DNA of 64,000 nucleotides from Kocuria sp. (GCF_030530945.1 NZ_JAUMTZ010000003.1:19692-83691); one strand, 5' to 3'. Positions 20,540 to 29,507 are shown, counted from the first letter of the stretch. The notes: generated by a model not told the origin, from the sequence alone. Numbers and translations are program-made.

Positions 20540-21853
20540 GTGCTCAGTGCTTTCGCGCGGGCGTTTACCACGCCGGAGCTGCGCAACAAGCTGCTGTTCA
20601 CACTGGGGATCATCGTGATCTATCGGCTGGGGACGTTCATCCCGGCCCCGGGTGTGGACTACGGCAACGTCCAGCAGTGCCTGGCCATGGGGAACACCAC
20701 GGGCGGCGCGTACGACCTGGTCAACCTGTTCAGCGGCGGCGCCCTGCTGCAGCTGTCCATCTTCGCCCTCGGCGTGATGCCCTACATCACCGCCAGCATC
20801 ATCGTGCAGCTGCTTCGGGTGGTCATCCCACGCTTCCAGGAGCTCCACGAGGAGGGCGCCCAGGGGCAGACGAAGCTGACGCAGTACACGCGGTACCTGA
20901 CCATCGGGCTCGCGGCGCTGAACGCCACCACGGTGATCTCGCTGGCCCGTTCGGGGAACCTGCTGGGCAACTGCTCCCTGCCGATCATCCCCGACGACTC
21001 CCTGCTGGTCCTGGTGGTCATGATCATCACCATGACCGCGGGCACCACGGTCATCATGTGGCTGGGCGAGCGGATCACCGACCGCGGCGTGGGCAACGGC
21101 ATGTCCCTGCTGATCTTCACGTCCATCGCAGCCACCTTCCCGTCCGCGCTCGGCGAGATCCTGCGCACCCGCGGGTGGGGGATCTTCCTGGGCGTGTGCG
21201 CGATCGGGCTCGTGGTCATCACCTGCGTGGTCTTCGTGGAGCAGTCCCAGCGCCGCATCCCCGTGCAGTACGCCAAGCGCATGGTGGGCCGGCGCACGAT
21301 CGGCGGCACGAGCACGTACATCCCGCTCAAGGTCAACATGGCCGGCGTGATTCCCATCATCTTCGCCTCCTCCATGCTCATGCTGCCCACCATGGTCGCC
21401 CAGTTCGCCATGCCCGACGACGGCAGTCCCGTCCCGGGGTGGGTCACCTGGGTGAACACCTACCTGGCGCGCGGGGACCACCCCGTGTACATGACGGTGT
21501 ACTTCCTGCTGATCGTGGCCTTCACGTACTTCTACGTGTCCATCACGTTCAACCCGGAGGAGGTCTCCGACAACATGAAGCGCTACGGGGGTTTCATCCC
21601 GGGCATCCGCGCCGGGCGACCCACGGAGAACTACCTGCGCTACGTGCTGGCCCGCATCACGCTGCCGGGCGCCCTCTACCTGGGCATCATCTCGATGATC
21701 CCGCTGGTCGCGCTGGTGCTCTTCGACGCCAACCAGAACTTCCCGTTCGGCGGTCCGTCGCTGCTGATCATGGTGGGCGTGGGCCTGGACACGGTCAAGC
21801 AGATCGACGCCCAGCTGCAGCAGCGCCACTACGAGGGTCTGCTGCGCGTCTGA
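20540..21853 (+). CDS. secY: Protein translocase subunit SecY
   Basis: Channel-forming subunit of SecYEG, which exports and inserts proteins at the cytoplasmic membrane. The product has 437 residues and about ten hydrophobic segments. The N-terminal RNKLLFTLGIIVIYRLGTFIPAPGV segment and the cytosolic loop around GGFIPGIRAGRPTENYL are characteristic. The GTG at 20540 follows ggaggagg, an excellent ribosome binding site; longer in-frame starts run back through the terminator and are rejected. Followed by adk and map, the usual neighbours. Confidence 0.97.
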   Translation: MLSAFARAFTTPELRNKLLFTLGIIVIYRLGTFIPAPGVDYGNVQQCLAMGNTTGGAYDLVNLFSGGALLQLSIFALGVMPYITASIIVQLLRVVIPRFQELHEEGAQGQTKLTQYTRYLTIGLAALNATTVISLARSGNLLGNCSLPIIPDDSLLVLVVMIITMTAGTTVIMWLGERITDRGVGNGMSLLIFTSIAATFPSALGEILRTRGWGIFLGVCAIGLVVITCVVFVEQSQRRIPVQYAKRMVGRRTIGGTSTYIPLKVNMAGVIPIIFASSMLMLPTMVAQFAMPDDGSPVPGWVTWVNTYLARGDHPVYMTVYFLLIVAFTYFYVSITFNPEEVSDNMKRYGGFIPGIRAGRPTENYLRYVLARITLPGALYLGIISMIPLVALVLFDANQNFPFGGPSLLIMVGVGLDTVKQIDAQLQQRHYEGLLRV

Positions 21854-21969
21854 GACCGGCCCCGGCGGCGTCGGGAGGGGGCACGCGTCCCCGGACCACG
21901 ACGCCGCCCGCACCCCCGGGCGACTCCGCCCGCGCCTCGCGCGGGCCAGCCCGCGTTCTGCGGCCCCGC

Positions 21970-21975
21970 TAGAGT
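21970..21975 (+). promoter_or_regulatory. candidate -10 box for adk
   Basis: TAGAGT lies 33 bases before the adk ATG, flanked by gcccc and ggggc so that the box itself is in the loop of a small inverted repeat. No clear -35. A separate adk promoter is plausible because 155 bases separate secY and adk. Confidence 0.35.
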
Positions 21976-22008
21976 GGGGCCACGTATCCGCTCACGCAAG
22001 GAGAGATC

Positions 22009-22575
22009 ATGACCCGCATGCTGATCATCGGACCGCCAGGCGCAGGCAAGGGCACCCAGGCCGCCCGGATCTGCGATCGGCTGGGCGTCCCGGCCATCTC
22101 CACCGGGGACATCTTCCGCGCGAACATCAAGGAGCAGACCGAGCTGGGCCGCGAGGCGCAGCGCTACACCGACGCGGGGAACCTGGTGCCGGACTCGGTG
22201 ACCAACGAGATGGTCCGTGACCGGCTCTCCCACGGGGACGTGACCGGCGGCTTCCTGCTGGACGGCTACCCGCGCACCGTGGCCCAGGTCGAGGAGCTGG
22301 ACCGAATCCTCGAGGCGAACGGGGTGGGCCTGGACGTGGTCCTCCTGCTCACCGCCGACAACGACGAGCTGGTGGCACGTCTGCTCGGACGTGCCCAGGA
22401 GCAGGGGCGCACCGACGACACCGAGGACGTGATCCGCCACCGTCTGGACGTGTACGACGAGCAGACGGCGCCGGTGGTCGGCGTCTACGAGGACCGCGGC
22501 ATCGTGGTGCGCGTGGACGGTCTCGGCAGCATCGACCAGGTCACCGAGCGCATCATGGCGGCACTGGGCCGCTGA
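22009..22575 (+). CDS. adk: Adenylate kinase
   Basis: Catalyses ATP + AMP to 2 ADP in the cytoplasm. The 188-residue product is the short-lid form usual in Actinobacteria. P-loop GPPGAGKGTQAAR is at the N-terminus, DGYPRTVAQVEELD in the middle and RLLGRAQEQGRTDDTEDVIRHRL in the lid/C-terminal region. The ATG follows aaggagag. The neighbours secY and map are the classic context. Confidence 0.97.
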   Translation: MTRMLIIGPPGAGKGTQAARICDRLGVPAISTGDIFRANIKEQTELGREAQRYTDAGNLVPDSVTNEMVRDRLSHGDVTGGFLLDGYPRTVAQVEELDRILEANGVGLDVVLLLTADNDELVARLLGRAQEQGRTDDTEDVIRHRLDVYDEQTAPVVGVYEDRGIVVRVDGLGSIDQVTERIMAALGR

Positions 22576-22613
22576 GCCGAGGCACTGCGCGCCACGCGCG
22601 CTCTGCAGAACGG

Positions 22614-22653
22614 GTGAGCCCCCGGGACGTCTGCGCGCGACCCGGGGGCTCAC
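22614..22653 (+). terminator. hairpin between adk and map
   Basis: gtgagcccccggg (22614-22626) and cccgggggctcac (22641-22653) form a perfect 13-bp stem, 38 bases after adk. It probably ends or attenuates the secY-adk transcript before map. Confidence 0.7.
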
Positions 22654-22706
22654 CCCCGCAAGCACCAAGGCTCCTCCGAGAGCCGCTGAGGGAAGGACCG
22701 GGAACC

Positions 22707-23540
22707 GTGTTCGGACGCCGCAAGATCCAAGTCAAGTCGGACGCCGAGCTGGCCGCCATGGCCCGCGCGGGGGTGGTGACCTCGCGTGCGCTGGACGCCG
22801 CCGTCGCCGCCGCCCGCCCGGGTGCCACCACCGCGGACCTGGACAGGGCCTTCCGTGCCGTGCTCGACGAGTACGACGCCGGGTCCAACTTCCTGGGCTA
22901 CTACGGCTACCCGGCCACCGTCTGCGCCTCCGTGAACGAGGAGGTGGTCCACGGCATTCCCGGGGACCGCGTGCTGGCGGACGGGGACATCGTCTCGATC
23001 GACGGCGGTGCCGTCGTGGCCGGGTGGCACGGGGACTCCGCCCGCACCGTGCTCGTGGGGGAGCACCACGACCCCGCGGACCAGGAGCTCTCCGACGTCA
23101 CCCGTGCCGCCATGTGGTGCGGCATCGCCGCGATGGCCACGGGCACGCACGTGGGGGACATCGGCCTCGCCGTGGAGAACCACGTGCGCGAGAGCGTGGG
23201 TACGCGCCTCGGGATCCTCGAGGACTACGTGGGCCACGGGATCGGCACGGAGATGCACATGGACCCCGACGTCCCGAACTTCGCGAGCCGCCAGCGTGGC
23301 CCCAAGCTCGTCACCGGCATGGCCCTGGCCATCGAGCCCATGCTGGTGCGCGGCGGCATCGAGACCCGCGTCCTCGCGGACGACTGGACGGTCGTCACCG
23401 TGGACGGCTCCCGCGCCAGCCAGTGGGAGCACAGCGTCTGCCTGCACAGCGAAGGGGTCTGGGTGCTGACGGCCGAGGACGGCGGGGCCTCCGGGCTCGT
23501 GCCCCTGGGCGTGACGCCCGTGCCGATCCCCGGCTCCTGA
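22707..23540 (+). CDS. map: Methionine aminopeptidase, type I
   Basis: Removes N-terminal methionine from nascent proteins; a dinuclear metal enzyme. The 277-residue product shows the metal ligands in order: the Asp of SIDGGA, the Asp of GWHGDSA, the His of GHGIGTEMH, the Glu of AIEPML and the Glu of WEHSV. The GTG at 22707 follows gagggaagga; an in-frame extension to 22614 lies in the terminator and is rejected. It follows adk, as in most bacteria. Confidence 0.96.
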   Translation: MFGRRKIQVKSDAELAAMARAGVVTSRALDAAVAAARPGATTADLDRAFRAVLDEYDAGSNFLGYYGYPATVCASVNEEVVHGIPGDRVLADGDIVSIDGGAVVAGWHGDSARTVLVGEHHDPADQELSDVTRAAMWCGIAAMATGTHVGDIGLAVENHVRESVGTRLGILEDYVGHGIGTEMHMDPDVPNFASRQRGPKLVTGMALAIEPMLVRGGIETRVLADDWTVVTVDGSRASQWEHSVCLHSEGVWVLTAEDGGASGLVPLGVTPVPIPGS

Positions 23541-23577
23541 CCCCCGGCCCCACCTCACCCCGAAAGGGAGGACCACC

Positions 23578-24726
23578 ATGACGGCCCAGCCCGTGGAAAT
23601 CACCCCTCGGCCCAAGACCGGCCAGCTCGTCTTCACCCCCGCCCGCCGGGGCAAGCCCCCGCTGCACATCGCGGACTTCGACATGGCGGGACGCAAGGAG
23701 TTCCTGCGCGAGGCGGGCTACCCGGCGTTCCGGGCCTCGCAGCTGTCCACCCACTACTTCGAGCGCTTCGAGGCAGACCCGGCGGTCATGACCGACCTGC
23801 CCGCCGCCCAGCGCGAGGAGCTCGTGGCACGGGCGATGCCCCCGCTGCTCACCACGGTTCGCCAGCTGCGCGCGGACCAGGGCATGACCGTGAAGTCCGT
23901 GCACCGGCTCTTCGACAACGCCATGGTGGAGTCGGTGCTCATGCGCTACGACAAGCGCGTGACCATGTGCATCTCCTCCCAGGCGGGCTGCGGGATGAAC
24001 TGCCCGTTCTGCGCCACGGGGCAGTCGGGGCTCACGCGCAACCTTTCCGCGGCGGAGATCGTGGACCAGGTGGTCCAGGGCGTCCGCGCTCTGCGCGACG
24101 GTGCGGTGGGGGACCCCGAGGAGGCTCCCCAGCGCGTCTCCAACATCGTGTTCATGGGCATGGGGGAGGCCCTCGCGAACTACAAGGCCACCATGGGCGC
24201 GGTCCACCGGATCATCGACCCCTCGCCGGAGGGGCTGGGTATCTCTGCACGCGGACTCACCATGTCCACCGTGGGCCTGGTGCCGGGGATCCGGAAGTTC
24301 ACCCAGGAGAAGCTGCCCATCACCCTGGCCCTGTCCCTGCACGCCCCGGACGACGAGCTGCGCGACGAGCTGATCCCCATCAACACACGCTGGAAGGTGG
24401 ACGAGGCGCTGGACGCCGCCCGCGACTACTACGACGTCACCGGGCGCCGCGTCTCCATCGAGTACGCCCTGATCCGGGACATCAACGACCAGGGCTGGCG
24501 GGCGGACCTGCTGGGGGAGAAGCTCAACAGGCGAGGTGCTGGGTGGGTGCACGTGAATCCCATCCCGCTGAACCCCACACCGGGTTCCAAGTGGACGGCC
24601 TCCCGCCCGGGTGTGGAGCAGAACTTCGTGGAGCGGCTGCGCGCCCACGGAATCCCCACCACGGTGCGCGACACCCGCGGCTCCGACATCGACGGCGCCT
24701 GCGGGCAGCTCGCCACCGAGGCCTGA
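23578..24726 (+). CDS. rlmN: 23S rRNA/tRNA adenine-C2 methyltransferase RlmN
   Basis: Radical-SAM enzyme that methylates A2503 of 23S rRNA and A37 of some tRNAs. The product has 382 residues. The cluster motif appears in CISSQAGCGMNCPFC, with the CxxxCxxC cysteines within it; the FMGMGEALANY motif follows. The catalytic partner cysteine is expected in the C-terminal GSDIDGACGQL segment, which is present. The ATG follows a strong gggaggacc site. Cfr and RlmN share these motifs, but length and context favour RlmN. Confidence 0.95.
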   Translation: MTAQPVEITPRPKTGQLVFTPARRGKPPLHIADFDMAGRKEFLREAGYPAFRASQLSTHYFERFEADPAVMTDLPAAQREELVARAMPPLLTTVRQLRADQGMTVKSVHRLFDNAMVESVLMRYDKRVTMCISSQAGCGMNCPFCATGQSGLTRNLSAAEIVDQVVQGVRALRDGAVGDPEEAPQRVSNIVFMGMGEALANYKATMGAVHRIIDPSPEGLGISARGLTMSTVGLVPGIRKFTQEKLPITLALSLHAPDDELRDELIPINTRWKVDEALDAARDYYDVTGRRVSIEYALIRDINDQGWRADLLGEKLNRRGAGWVHVNPIPLNPTPGSKWTASRPGVEQNFVERLRAHGIPTTVRDTRGSDIDGACGQLATEA

Positions 24727-24753
24727 CGGGGCTTCGCCGGGTGGCGGCTGGCC

Positions 24754-24782
24754 TTGCAAAATCGGCCGCAGCAACGTACTGT
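24754..24782 (+). promoter_or_regulatory. promoter of the infA-rpsM-rpoA operon
   Basis: TTGCAA (24754-24759) and TACTGT (24777-24782) are separated by 17 bases, 160 bases before infA. This is one of the best -35/-10 pairs in the window. It would drive infA, rpmJ, rpsM, rpsK, rpoA and rplQ. Confidence 0.7.
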
Positions 24783-24941
24783 CGTGCGTTGGTTGTTTGT
24801 GCTCACAGACCGAGCCACGCCCCCACCACCTCCGACCCCCCGCTGCGGCTCGCGGCGCGGGGTTGTTCGTCTGGGGGTCGCGAGGTCCGGGCACCGCCGT
24901 CCGGATAGACAACCGGACCCCTCGAGAAGTTAGCGGAGGAT

Positions 24942-25163
24942 ATGGCCAAGAAAGACGGAGTCATCGAGATCGAAGGCACTGTGGTCGAGGCACTGCCCAA
25001 CGCGTCGTTCCGTGTTGAGCTGACCAACGGTCACAAGGTGCTCGCCCACATCTCGGGCAAGATGCGCCAGCACTACATCCGGATCCTCCCCGAGGACCGC
25101 GTGGTGGTGGAGCTCAGTCCCTATGACCTCTCCCGAGGCCGGATCGTCTACCGCTACAAGTAG
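24942..25163 (+). CDS. infA: Translation initiation factor IF-1
   Basis: IF-1 blocks the ribosomal A site during initiation. The product has 73 residues of the OB fold: MAKKDGVIEIEGTVVEALPN at the start and SPYDLSRGRIVYRYK at the end, essentially the invariant family sequence. The ATG follows gcggagga. First gene of the alpha-type operon, before rpmJ. Confidence 0.98.
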   Translation: MAKKDGVIEIEGTVVEALPNASFRVELTNGHKVLAHISGKMRQHYIRILPEDRVVVELSPYDLSRGRIVYRYK

Positions 25164-25250
25164 CATCCACGGCCGCCGCACCCGGACGGGACCCCGTCCT
25201 TCGCGAGCGGCCCAGGTGCACACGCCATTACGAGTACGCGAAGGAATGCG

Positions 25251-25364
25251 ATGAAGGTCCAACCGAGCGTCAAGCAGATCTGCGACAAGTGCAAGGTGAT
25301 CCGCCGCAACGGGCGGGTCATGGTGATCTGCGAGAACCCGCGCCACAAGCAGCGCCAGGGCTGA
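25251..25364 (+). CDS. rpmJ: 50S ribosomal protein L36
   Basis: The 37-residue product begins MKVQPSVKQICDKCKVIRRN and keeps the zinc ligands Cys11, Cys14, Cys27 and His32, so it is the zinc-binding C+ form. The ATG at 25251 follows gaagga. The gene sits between infA and rpsM, as in most bacteria. Confidence 0.96.
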   Translation: MKVQPSVKQICDKCKVIRRNGRVMVICENPRHKQRQG

Positions 25365-25522
25365 CGGAGACGCACCCGCCCACAGACGTGGATTGACAAG
25401 AACGGACACCGCAGCCGCCGCCCCAGGGCGCGGCAACCCCCGGCACGGAGGCCGGAGACCGATCGCAGAGCGTTCGGGACGCGGTGTTCAAGACCTCCGG
25501 AACATCAAGGAGAACCGCCACC

Positions 25523-25891
25523 ATGGCTCGTCTCGCAGGCGTCGATCTTCCCCGTGAAAAGCGGCTGGAAGTTGCGCTGACCTACATCTACGGCGTGGGC
25601 CGTACCCGCGCACTGGAAACCCTGGAGGCCACGGGCATCTCCGGGGACGTGCGCGTCAAGGATCTCACCGATCCGCAGCTCGTGGAGCTGCGCGACTACA
25701 TCGAGGGCAACTACAAGGTCGAAGGCGATCTGCGCCGTGAGGTGGCCGCTGACATCCGCCGCAAGGTGGAGATCGGCAGCTACCAGGGCCTGCGCCACCG
25801 CCGCGGCCTGCCGGTCCACGGCCAGCGCACCAAGACCAACGCTCGCACCCGCAAGGGTCCCAAGCGCACGGTCGCCGGTAAGAAGAAGTAA
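25523..25891 (+). CDS. rpsM: 30S ribosomal protein S13
   Basis: S13 contacts P-site tRNA from the 30S head. The product has 122 residues: MARLAGVDLPREKRLEVALTY at the start, and GLPVHGQRTKTNARTRKGPK near the basic C-terminus. I start at ATG 25523 with aaggaga upstream; an in-frame ATG-like start at 25484 gives residues unlike S13. Confidence 0.97.
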   Translation: MARLAGVDLPREKRLEVALTYIYGVGRTRALETLEATGISGDVRVKDLTDPQLVELRDYIEGNYKVEGDLRREVAADIRRKVEIGSYQGLRHRRGLPVHGQRTKTNARTRKGPKRTVAGKKK

Positions 25892-25949
25892 TCGTGGTCG
25901 CCATCCAGGGGATGGCTGATCAACGTCGAAGATCTTTGTAGGAGAACTC

Positions 25950-26354
25950 ATGGCCCAGAAGACTCGCGCCACGGCCGCTCGCAAGCCGCGCCGCAAGGTG
26001 AACAAGAATGTGACCCAAGGTCAGGCTCACATCAAGTCCACGTTCAACAACACCATCGTTTCCATCACCGACCCCTCGGGTGCGGTCCTGTCGTGGGCCT
26101 CGGCCGGCGGCATGGGCTTCAAGGGCTCGCGCAAGTCCACCCCGTTCGCCGCGCAGCAGGCCGCCGAGGCCGCCGCGAAGGGTGCTCAGGAGCACGGCAT
26201 GCGCAAGGTGGATGTGTTCGTCAAGGGACCGGGCTCGGGACGCGAGACCGCGATCCGCGCCCTGCAGGCGACCGGTCTGGAGGTCGGCTCCATCCAGGAC
26301 GTCACCCCGTCCGCGCACAACGGCTGCCGTCCCCCCAAGCGCCGCCGCGTCTGA
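25950..26354 (+). CDS. rpsK: 30S ribosomal protein S11
   Basis: S11 lines the E-site platform of the 30S subunit. The product has 134 residues with the conserved ASAGGMGFKGSRKSTPFAAQ and DVTPSAHNGCRPPKRRRV segments. The ATG follows taggaga. A hairpin separates it from rpoA. No rpsD lies next to it, so S4 is encoded elsewhere, as in many Actinobacteria. Confidence 0.98.
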   Translation: MAQKTRATAARKPRRKVNKNVTQGQAHIKSTFNNTIVSITDPSGAVLSWASAGGMGFKGSRKSTPFAAQQAAEAAAKGAQEHGMRKVDVFVKGPGSGRETAIRALQATGLEVGSIQDVTPSAHNGCRPPKRRRV

Positions 26355-26363
26355 TCCGTGTCA

Positions 26364-26399
26364 CGCGGTCGTCCGGACCCACGGTCCCGGACGGCCGCG
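26364..26399 (+). other. hairpin between rpsK and rpoA
   Basis: cgcggtcgtccgg (26364-26376) pairs with ccggacggccgcg (26387-26399), 13 bp with one G-U, around a 10-base loop. It may partly terminate or stabilise upstream mRNA within the operon. Confidence 0.5.
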
Positions 26400-26501
26400 T
26401 CTCGACGCGGTGTCCTCGCCTGCTCACCGCGGCATCCACCCATCTTGTTTTCCACCACCTGCGTGCGTCATATGGCGGAGGCACGCTGAAAGGAAACATC
26501 A

Positions 26502-27521
26502 GTGCTGATTGCACAGCGTCCCACCCTCACGGAAGAGGCTGTGGCCGAGAACCGCTCCCGGTTCGTGATCGAACCGCTGGAGCCGGGCTTCGGCTACACC
26601 CTCGGCAACTCCCTGCGCCGCACGCTCCTGTCCTCCATTCCCGGTGCCTCCGTGACCAGCATTCGCATCGACGGCGTGCTGCACGAGTTCTCCACCGTGG
26701 AGGGTGTCAAGGAGGACGTCACCGAGCTCATCCTGAACATCAAGCAGCTCTCGCTGTCCTCCGAGGAGGACGAGCCGGTCACCGCCTGGCTGCGAAAGCA
26801 GGGCCCGGGTGAGGTCACCGCGGCGGACATCTCGGCTCCGGCGGGTGTGGAGGTCCACAACCCCGAGCTGCACATCGCGACCCTCAACTCGAAGGGCCAG
26901 CTGGAGATCGAGCTGACCATCGAGCGCGGCCGCGGCTACGTCTCGGCGTCGCAGAACAAGTCCGGTGACGCCGAGGTCGGTCGGATCCCCGTGGACTCCA
27001 TCTACTCGCCCGTGCTCAAGGTGACCTTCCGCGTGGAGGCCACCCGTGTCGAGCAGCGCACGGACTTCGACAAGCTCATCCTCGACGTGGAGACCAAGGA
27101 GGCCATCTCCCCGCGTGACGCGGTGGCCTCTGCGGGCACCACGCTGGTGGAGCTTTTCGGTCTGGCGCGCGAGCTGAACTCCGCGGCCGAGGGCATCGAG
27201 ATCGGGCCGTCCCCCACGGACGCGGCTGCCGCCGCGGACATGGCGTTGCCCATCGAGGACCTGGAGCTGTCCGTCCGCTCGTACAACTGCCTCAAGCGCG
27301 AGGGCATCCACAGCGTGGGTGAGCTCGTGGGCCGTTCCGAGGCGGACCTCATGGACATCCGCAACTTCGGTGCCAAGTCGATCGACGAGGTCAAGGACAA
27401 GCTCGGTGAGCTCGGTCTGGCCCTGAAGGACTCCCCTCCGGGCTACGACCTCGCCGCCCACGCGGCGTCCCTCGAGGACGAGGACGACAACAACAACCCG
27501 TTCGACGTCGACCTCGACTGA
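26502..27521 (+). CDS. rpoA: RNA polymerase alpha subunit
   Basis: Scaffold subunit for RNA polymerase assembly, with a C-terminal domain that contacts UP elements and activators. The product has 339 residues. The N-terminal domain includes RFVIEPLEPGFGYTLGNSLRRTLLSS; the C-terminal domain includes RSYNCLKREGIHSVGELVGRSE and NFGAKSIDEVKDKL. The acidic tail EDEDDNNNPFDVDLD is typical for the group. The GTG start follows gaaagga. Confidence 0.98.
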   Translation: MLIAQRPTLTEEAVAENRSRFVIEPLEPGFGYTLGNSLRRTLLSSIPGASVTSIRIDGVLHEFSTVEGVKEDVTELILNIKQLSLSSEEDEPVTAWLRKQGPGEVTAADISAPAGVEVHNPELHIATLNSKGQLEIELTIERGRGYVSASQNKSGDAEVGRIPVDSIYSPVLKVTFRVEATRVEQRTDFDKLILDVETKEAISPRDAVASAGTTLVELFGLARELNSAAEGIEIGPSPTDAAAAADMALPIEDLELSVRSYNCLKREGIHSVGELVGRSEADLMDIRNFGAKSIDEVKDKLGELGLALKDSPPGYDLAAHAASLEDEDDNNNPFDVDLD

Positions 27522-27592
27522 CGCCCACACCACTTCCCGTGCCCCGCGGCGGCTGAGCCGGCCGCGCGGGCCCGACCACCAGGAGATCTACT

Positions 27593-28357
27593 ATGCCTAC
27601 CCCTACCAAGGGACCCCGTCTCGGCGCCGGGCCGACCCACGAGCGCATGATCCTCTCGAACATGTCCCAGCAGCTGTTCGAGCACAAGCGCATCACCACC
27701 ACTGTGACCAAGGCCAAGCGCCTGCGTCCCGTGGCCGAGCGCCTGATCACCTTCGCCAAGCGCGGTGACCTGGCCTCCCGCCGTCGCGTCATGCGTCAGC
27801 TGACCGACAAGTCCGTGGTGCACGAGCTGTTCACCAGCATCGCCTCCGCCATGGAGGGCCGCGAGGGCGGCTACACCCGCATCACCAAGATCGGCAACCG
27901 CAAGGGCGACAACGCCCCCATGGCCGTGATCGAGCTGGTCATGGAGCCCGTGGCCAAGCGCGAGACCGTCGCCGAGGCCGAGCGGGCCACCGCCAAGGCC
28001 GCCCCGGCCCCGGCTGCTCCGGTGGACACCCCCGCTGGCTCCTCGACCGCGGACGTCAAGGCCGAGGAGATCCCCGCCGAGGAGCAGGCTCCGGCCGTGG
28101 GCTCCGAGGAGGCCGCCGAGGTCGCCGCCGAGAACAAGGACGCCGAGTTCCCGGGCTCGCACGCCCCGCTCGAGTCCGGTGAGGCCCCCGAGGGCTTCGC
28201 CGTCAAGGGCAACCGCAACTCCATGAAGTACCACGTGCCCGGTTCGCGCTGGTACTCCGGGACCACCGCGGAGATCTGGTTCGACTCCCCGGCCAACGCC
28301 GAGGCGGCTGGCTTCCAGCCCGCCGGCGGCGCGGCCGCCCAGAAGATCTCCGAGTAG
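27593..28357 (+). CDS. rplQ: 50S ribosomal protein L17 with extra C-terminal domain
   Basis: L17 is at the tunnel-exit side of the 50S subunit. Residues 1-120 are ordinary L17 (MPTPTKGPRLGAGPTHERMIL, LITFAKRGDLASRR). The product is 254 residues, about twice the common length. After L17 comes an Ala/Glu/Pro-rich linker (about 121-195), then a compact C-terminal segment from about 200 with KGNRNSMKYHVPGSRWY and TTAEIWFDSPANAEAAGF. That segment resembles the small domain called sunset in some actinobacterial proteins; I recall the resemblance but could not search. Last gene of the operon. Confidence 0.95.
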   Translation: MPTPTKGPRLGAGPTHERMILSNMSQQLFEHKRITTTVTKAKRLRPVAERLITFAKRGDLASRRRVMRQLTDKSVVHELFTSIASAMEGREGGYTRITKIGNRKGDNAPMAVIELVMEPVAKRETVAEAERATAKAAPAPAAPVDTPAGSSTADVKAEEIPAEEQAPAVGSEEAAEVAAENKDAEFPGSHAPLESGEAPEGFAVKGNRNSMKYHVPGSRWYSGTTAEIWFDSPANAEAAGFQPAGGAAAQKISE

Positions 28358-28389
28358 TCGAGAAGTTCCCCGGTCGCGCACGCACCGGT

Positions 28390-28426
28390 GACGACGCCGC
28401 CGCAGGACGCCTGCGGCGGCGTCGTC
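28390..28426 (+). terminator. terminator after rplQ
   Basis: A perfect 17-bp stem (28390-28406 with 28410-28426) closes on a 3-base acg loop. It contains the recurring string gcggcgtcgtc. It ends the infA-rplQ operon. Confidence 0.9.
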
Positions 28427-28472
28427 GTGTCCGGGCACGGCCCCGGGGATGAGCGGGGGAGAGGAGCACGAG

Positions 28473-29462
28473 GTGCTGGACGAGACCACACGGCTGCGGA
28501 TCGAGCTGGCCTACGACGGCGCGCCCTTCAGGGGATGGGCGCGCCAGCCTGGGCTTCCCAGTGTGCAGGCCGCGCTCGAGGACGCCCTCGAGCTGGTCGT
28601 CCGCGCGCCGTGCCGCACGGTGGTTGCCGGGCGCACGGACACCGGGGTGCACGCGCGGAACCAGACCGTGCACGTGGACGTGCCGGTGACCCGTTGGCGC
28701 GAGCTGAGCGCCCCGCGCGGAGGCGGGGAATCGGGGCCCGCCCGTTCCGCCACCCCCGCGGGCCGGGGTGGGGCTGCGGACGGCTCGCCGGGTGCGGGGA
28801 GCGGCGTGGGAGGCCTCGCCGCCGGCTCCGTCCCCGCGATCACCCGTCGGCTCAACGGGGCACTGGCCCGCGTGCTGGGGAGGGAACGGGAGGCCCACGG
28901 CTGGGAACCGGCCGTGGGAGCGGTGGTCGTGCACGACGTCGCCGTGGCCCCGGCAGGCTTCGACGCGCGCTTCTCCGCGCTGTCCCGCGGGTACCTGTAC
29001 CGCGTGGCGGACACCGTCACCGGCCACGACCCCCTCACACGCACGTGGGCGTGGTGGCTGAACTCCGAGCTGGACGTGGCCGCGATGGACCGGGCGGTGC
29101 ACGAGCTGCTGGGGCTGCACGACTTCCTGAGCTTCTGCAAGCCCCGGGAGGGTGCGACCACGGTGCGGGAGCTGCAGGGCGCGGGCGTGGAGCGCGACGC
29201 CGCAGGGACGGTCCTCGTGCGCCTCACCGCGGACGCCTTCTGCCACCACATGGTCCGCTCGGTGGTGGGGGCCGTGGCCCGCGTGGGGGAAGGACGCCGG
29301 GACGCCTCGTGGCCGGGGGAACGGCTGCGGGCCGCGAACCGGGATGCCTCCGTGCCCATGGCACCCGCCCACGGTCTCGTGCTGGAGGCCGTGAACTACC
29401 CGTCACCGGAGCGGCTGGCGGAGCGGGCGCTGCTCACGAGGGCCCGGCGAGACGCTTCCTGA
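28473..29462 (+). CDS. truA: tRNA pseudouridine(38-40) synthase
   Basis: Converts U38-U40 in the tRNA anticodon stem-loop to pseudouridine. The catalytic aspartate lies in AGRTDTGVHARNQTVHVD. Family segments IELAYDGAPFRGWARQPG and FCHHMVRSVVGAVARVG are present. I prefer GTG 28473, correctly spaced behind gggggagaggag; ATG 28449 would add eight residues. With 329 residues it is longer than usual because of a Gly/Ala/Ser-rich insertion of about 45 residues encoded near 28707-28838. Placement after rplQ and before rplM is common. Confidence 0.95.
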   Translation: MLDETTRLRIELAYDGAPFRGWARQPGLPSVQAALEDALELVVRAPCRTVVAGRTDTGVHARNQTVHVDVPVTRWRELSAPRGGGESGPARSATPAGRGGAADGSPGAGSGVGGLAAGSVPAITRRLNGALARVLGREREAHGWEPAVGAVVVHDVAVAPAGFDARFSALSRGYLYRVADTVTGHDPLTRTWAWWLNSELDVAAMDRAVHELLGLHDFLSFCKPREGATTVRELQGAGVERDAAGTVLVRLTADAFCHHMVRSVVGAVARVGEGRRDASWPGERLRAANRDASVPMAPAHGLVLEAVNYPSPERLAERALLTRARRDAS

Positions 29463-29507
29463 CGCCGGTTCCGCATCCGCGAAGTGGCGGGGTGAACGGG
29501 GATCCGG

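Noticed and set aside
22614..22706. N-terminal extension of map
   Set aside because: The in-frame start lies in the adk-map terminator hairpin, and GTG 22707 has a good ribosome binding site.
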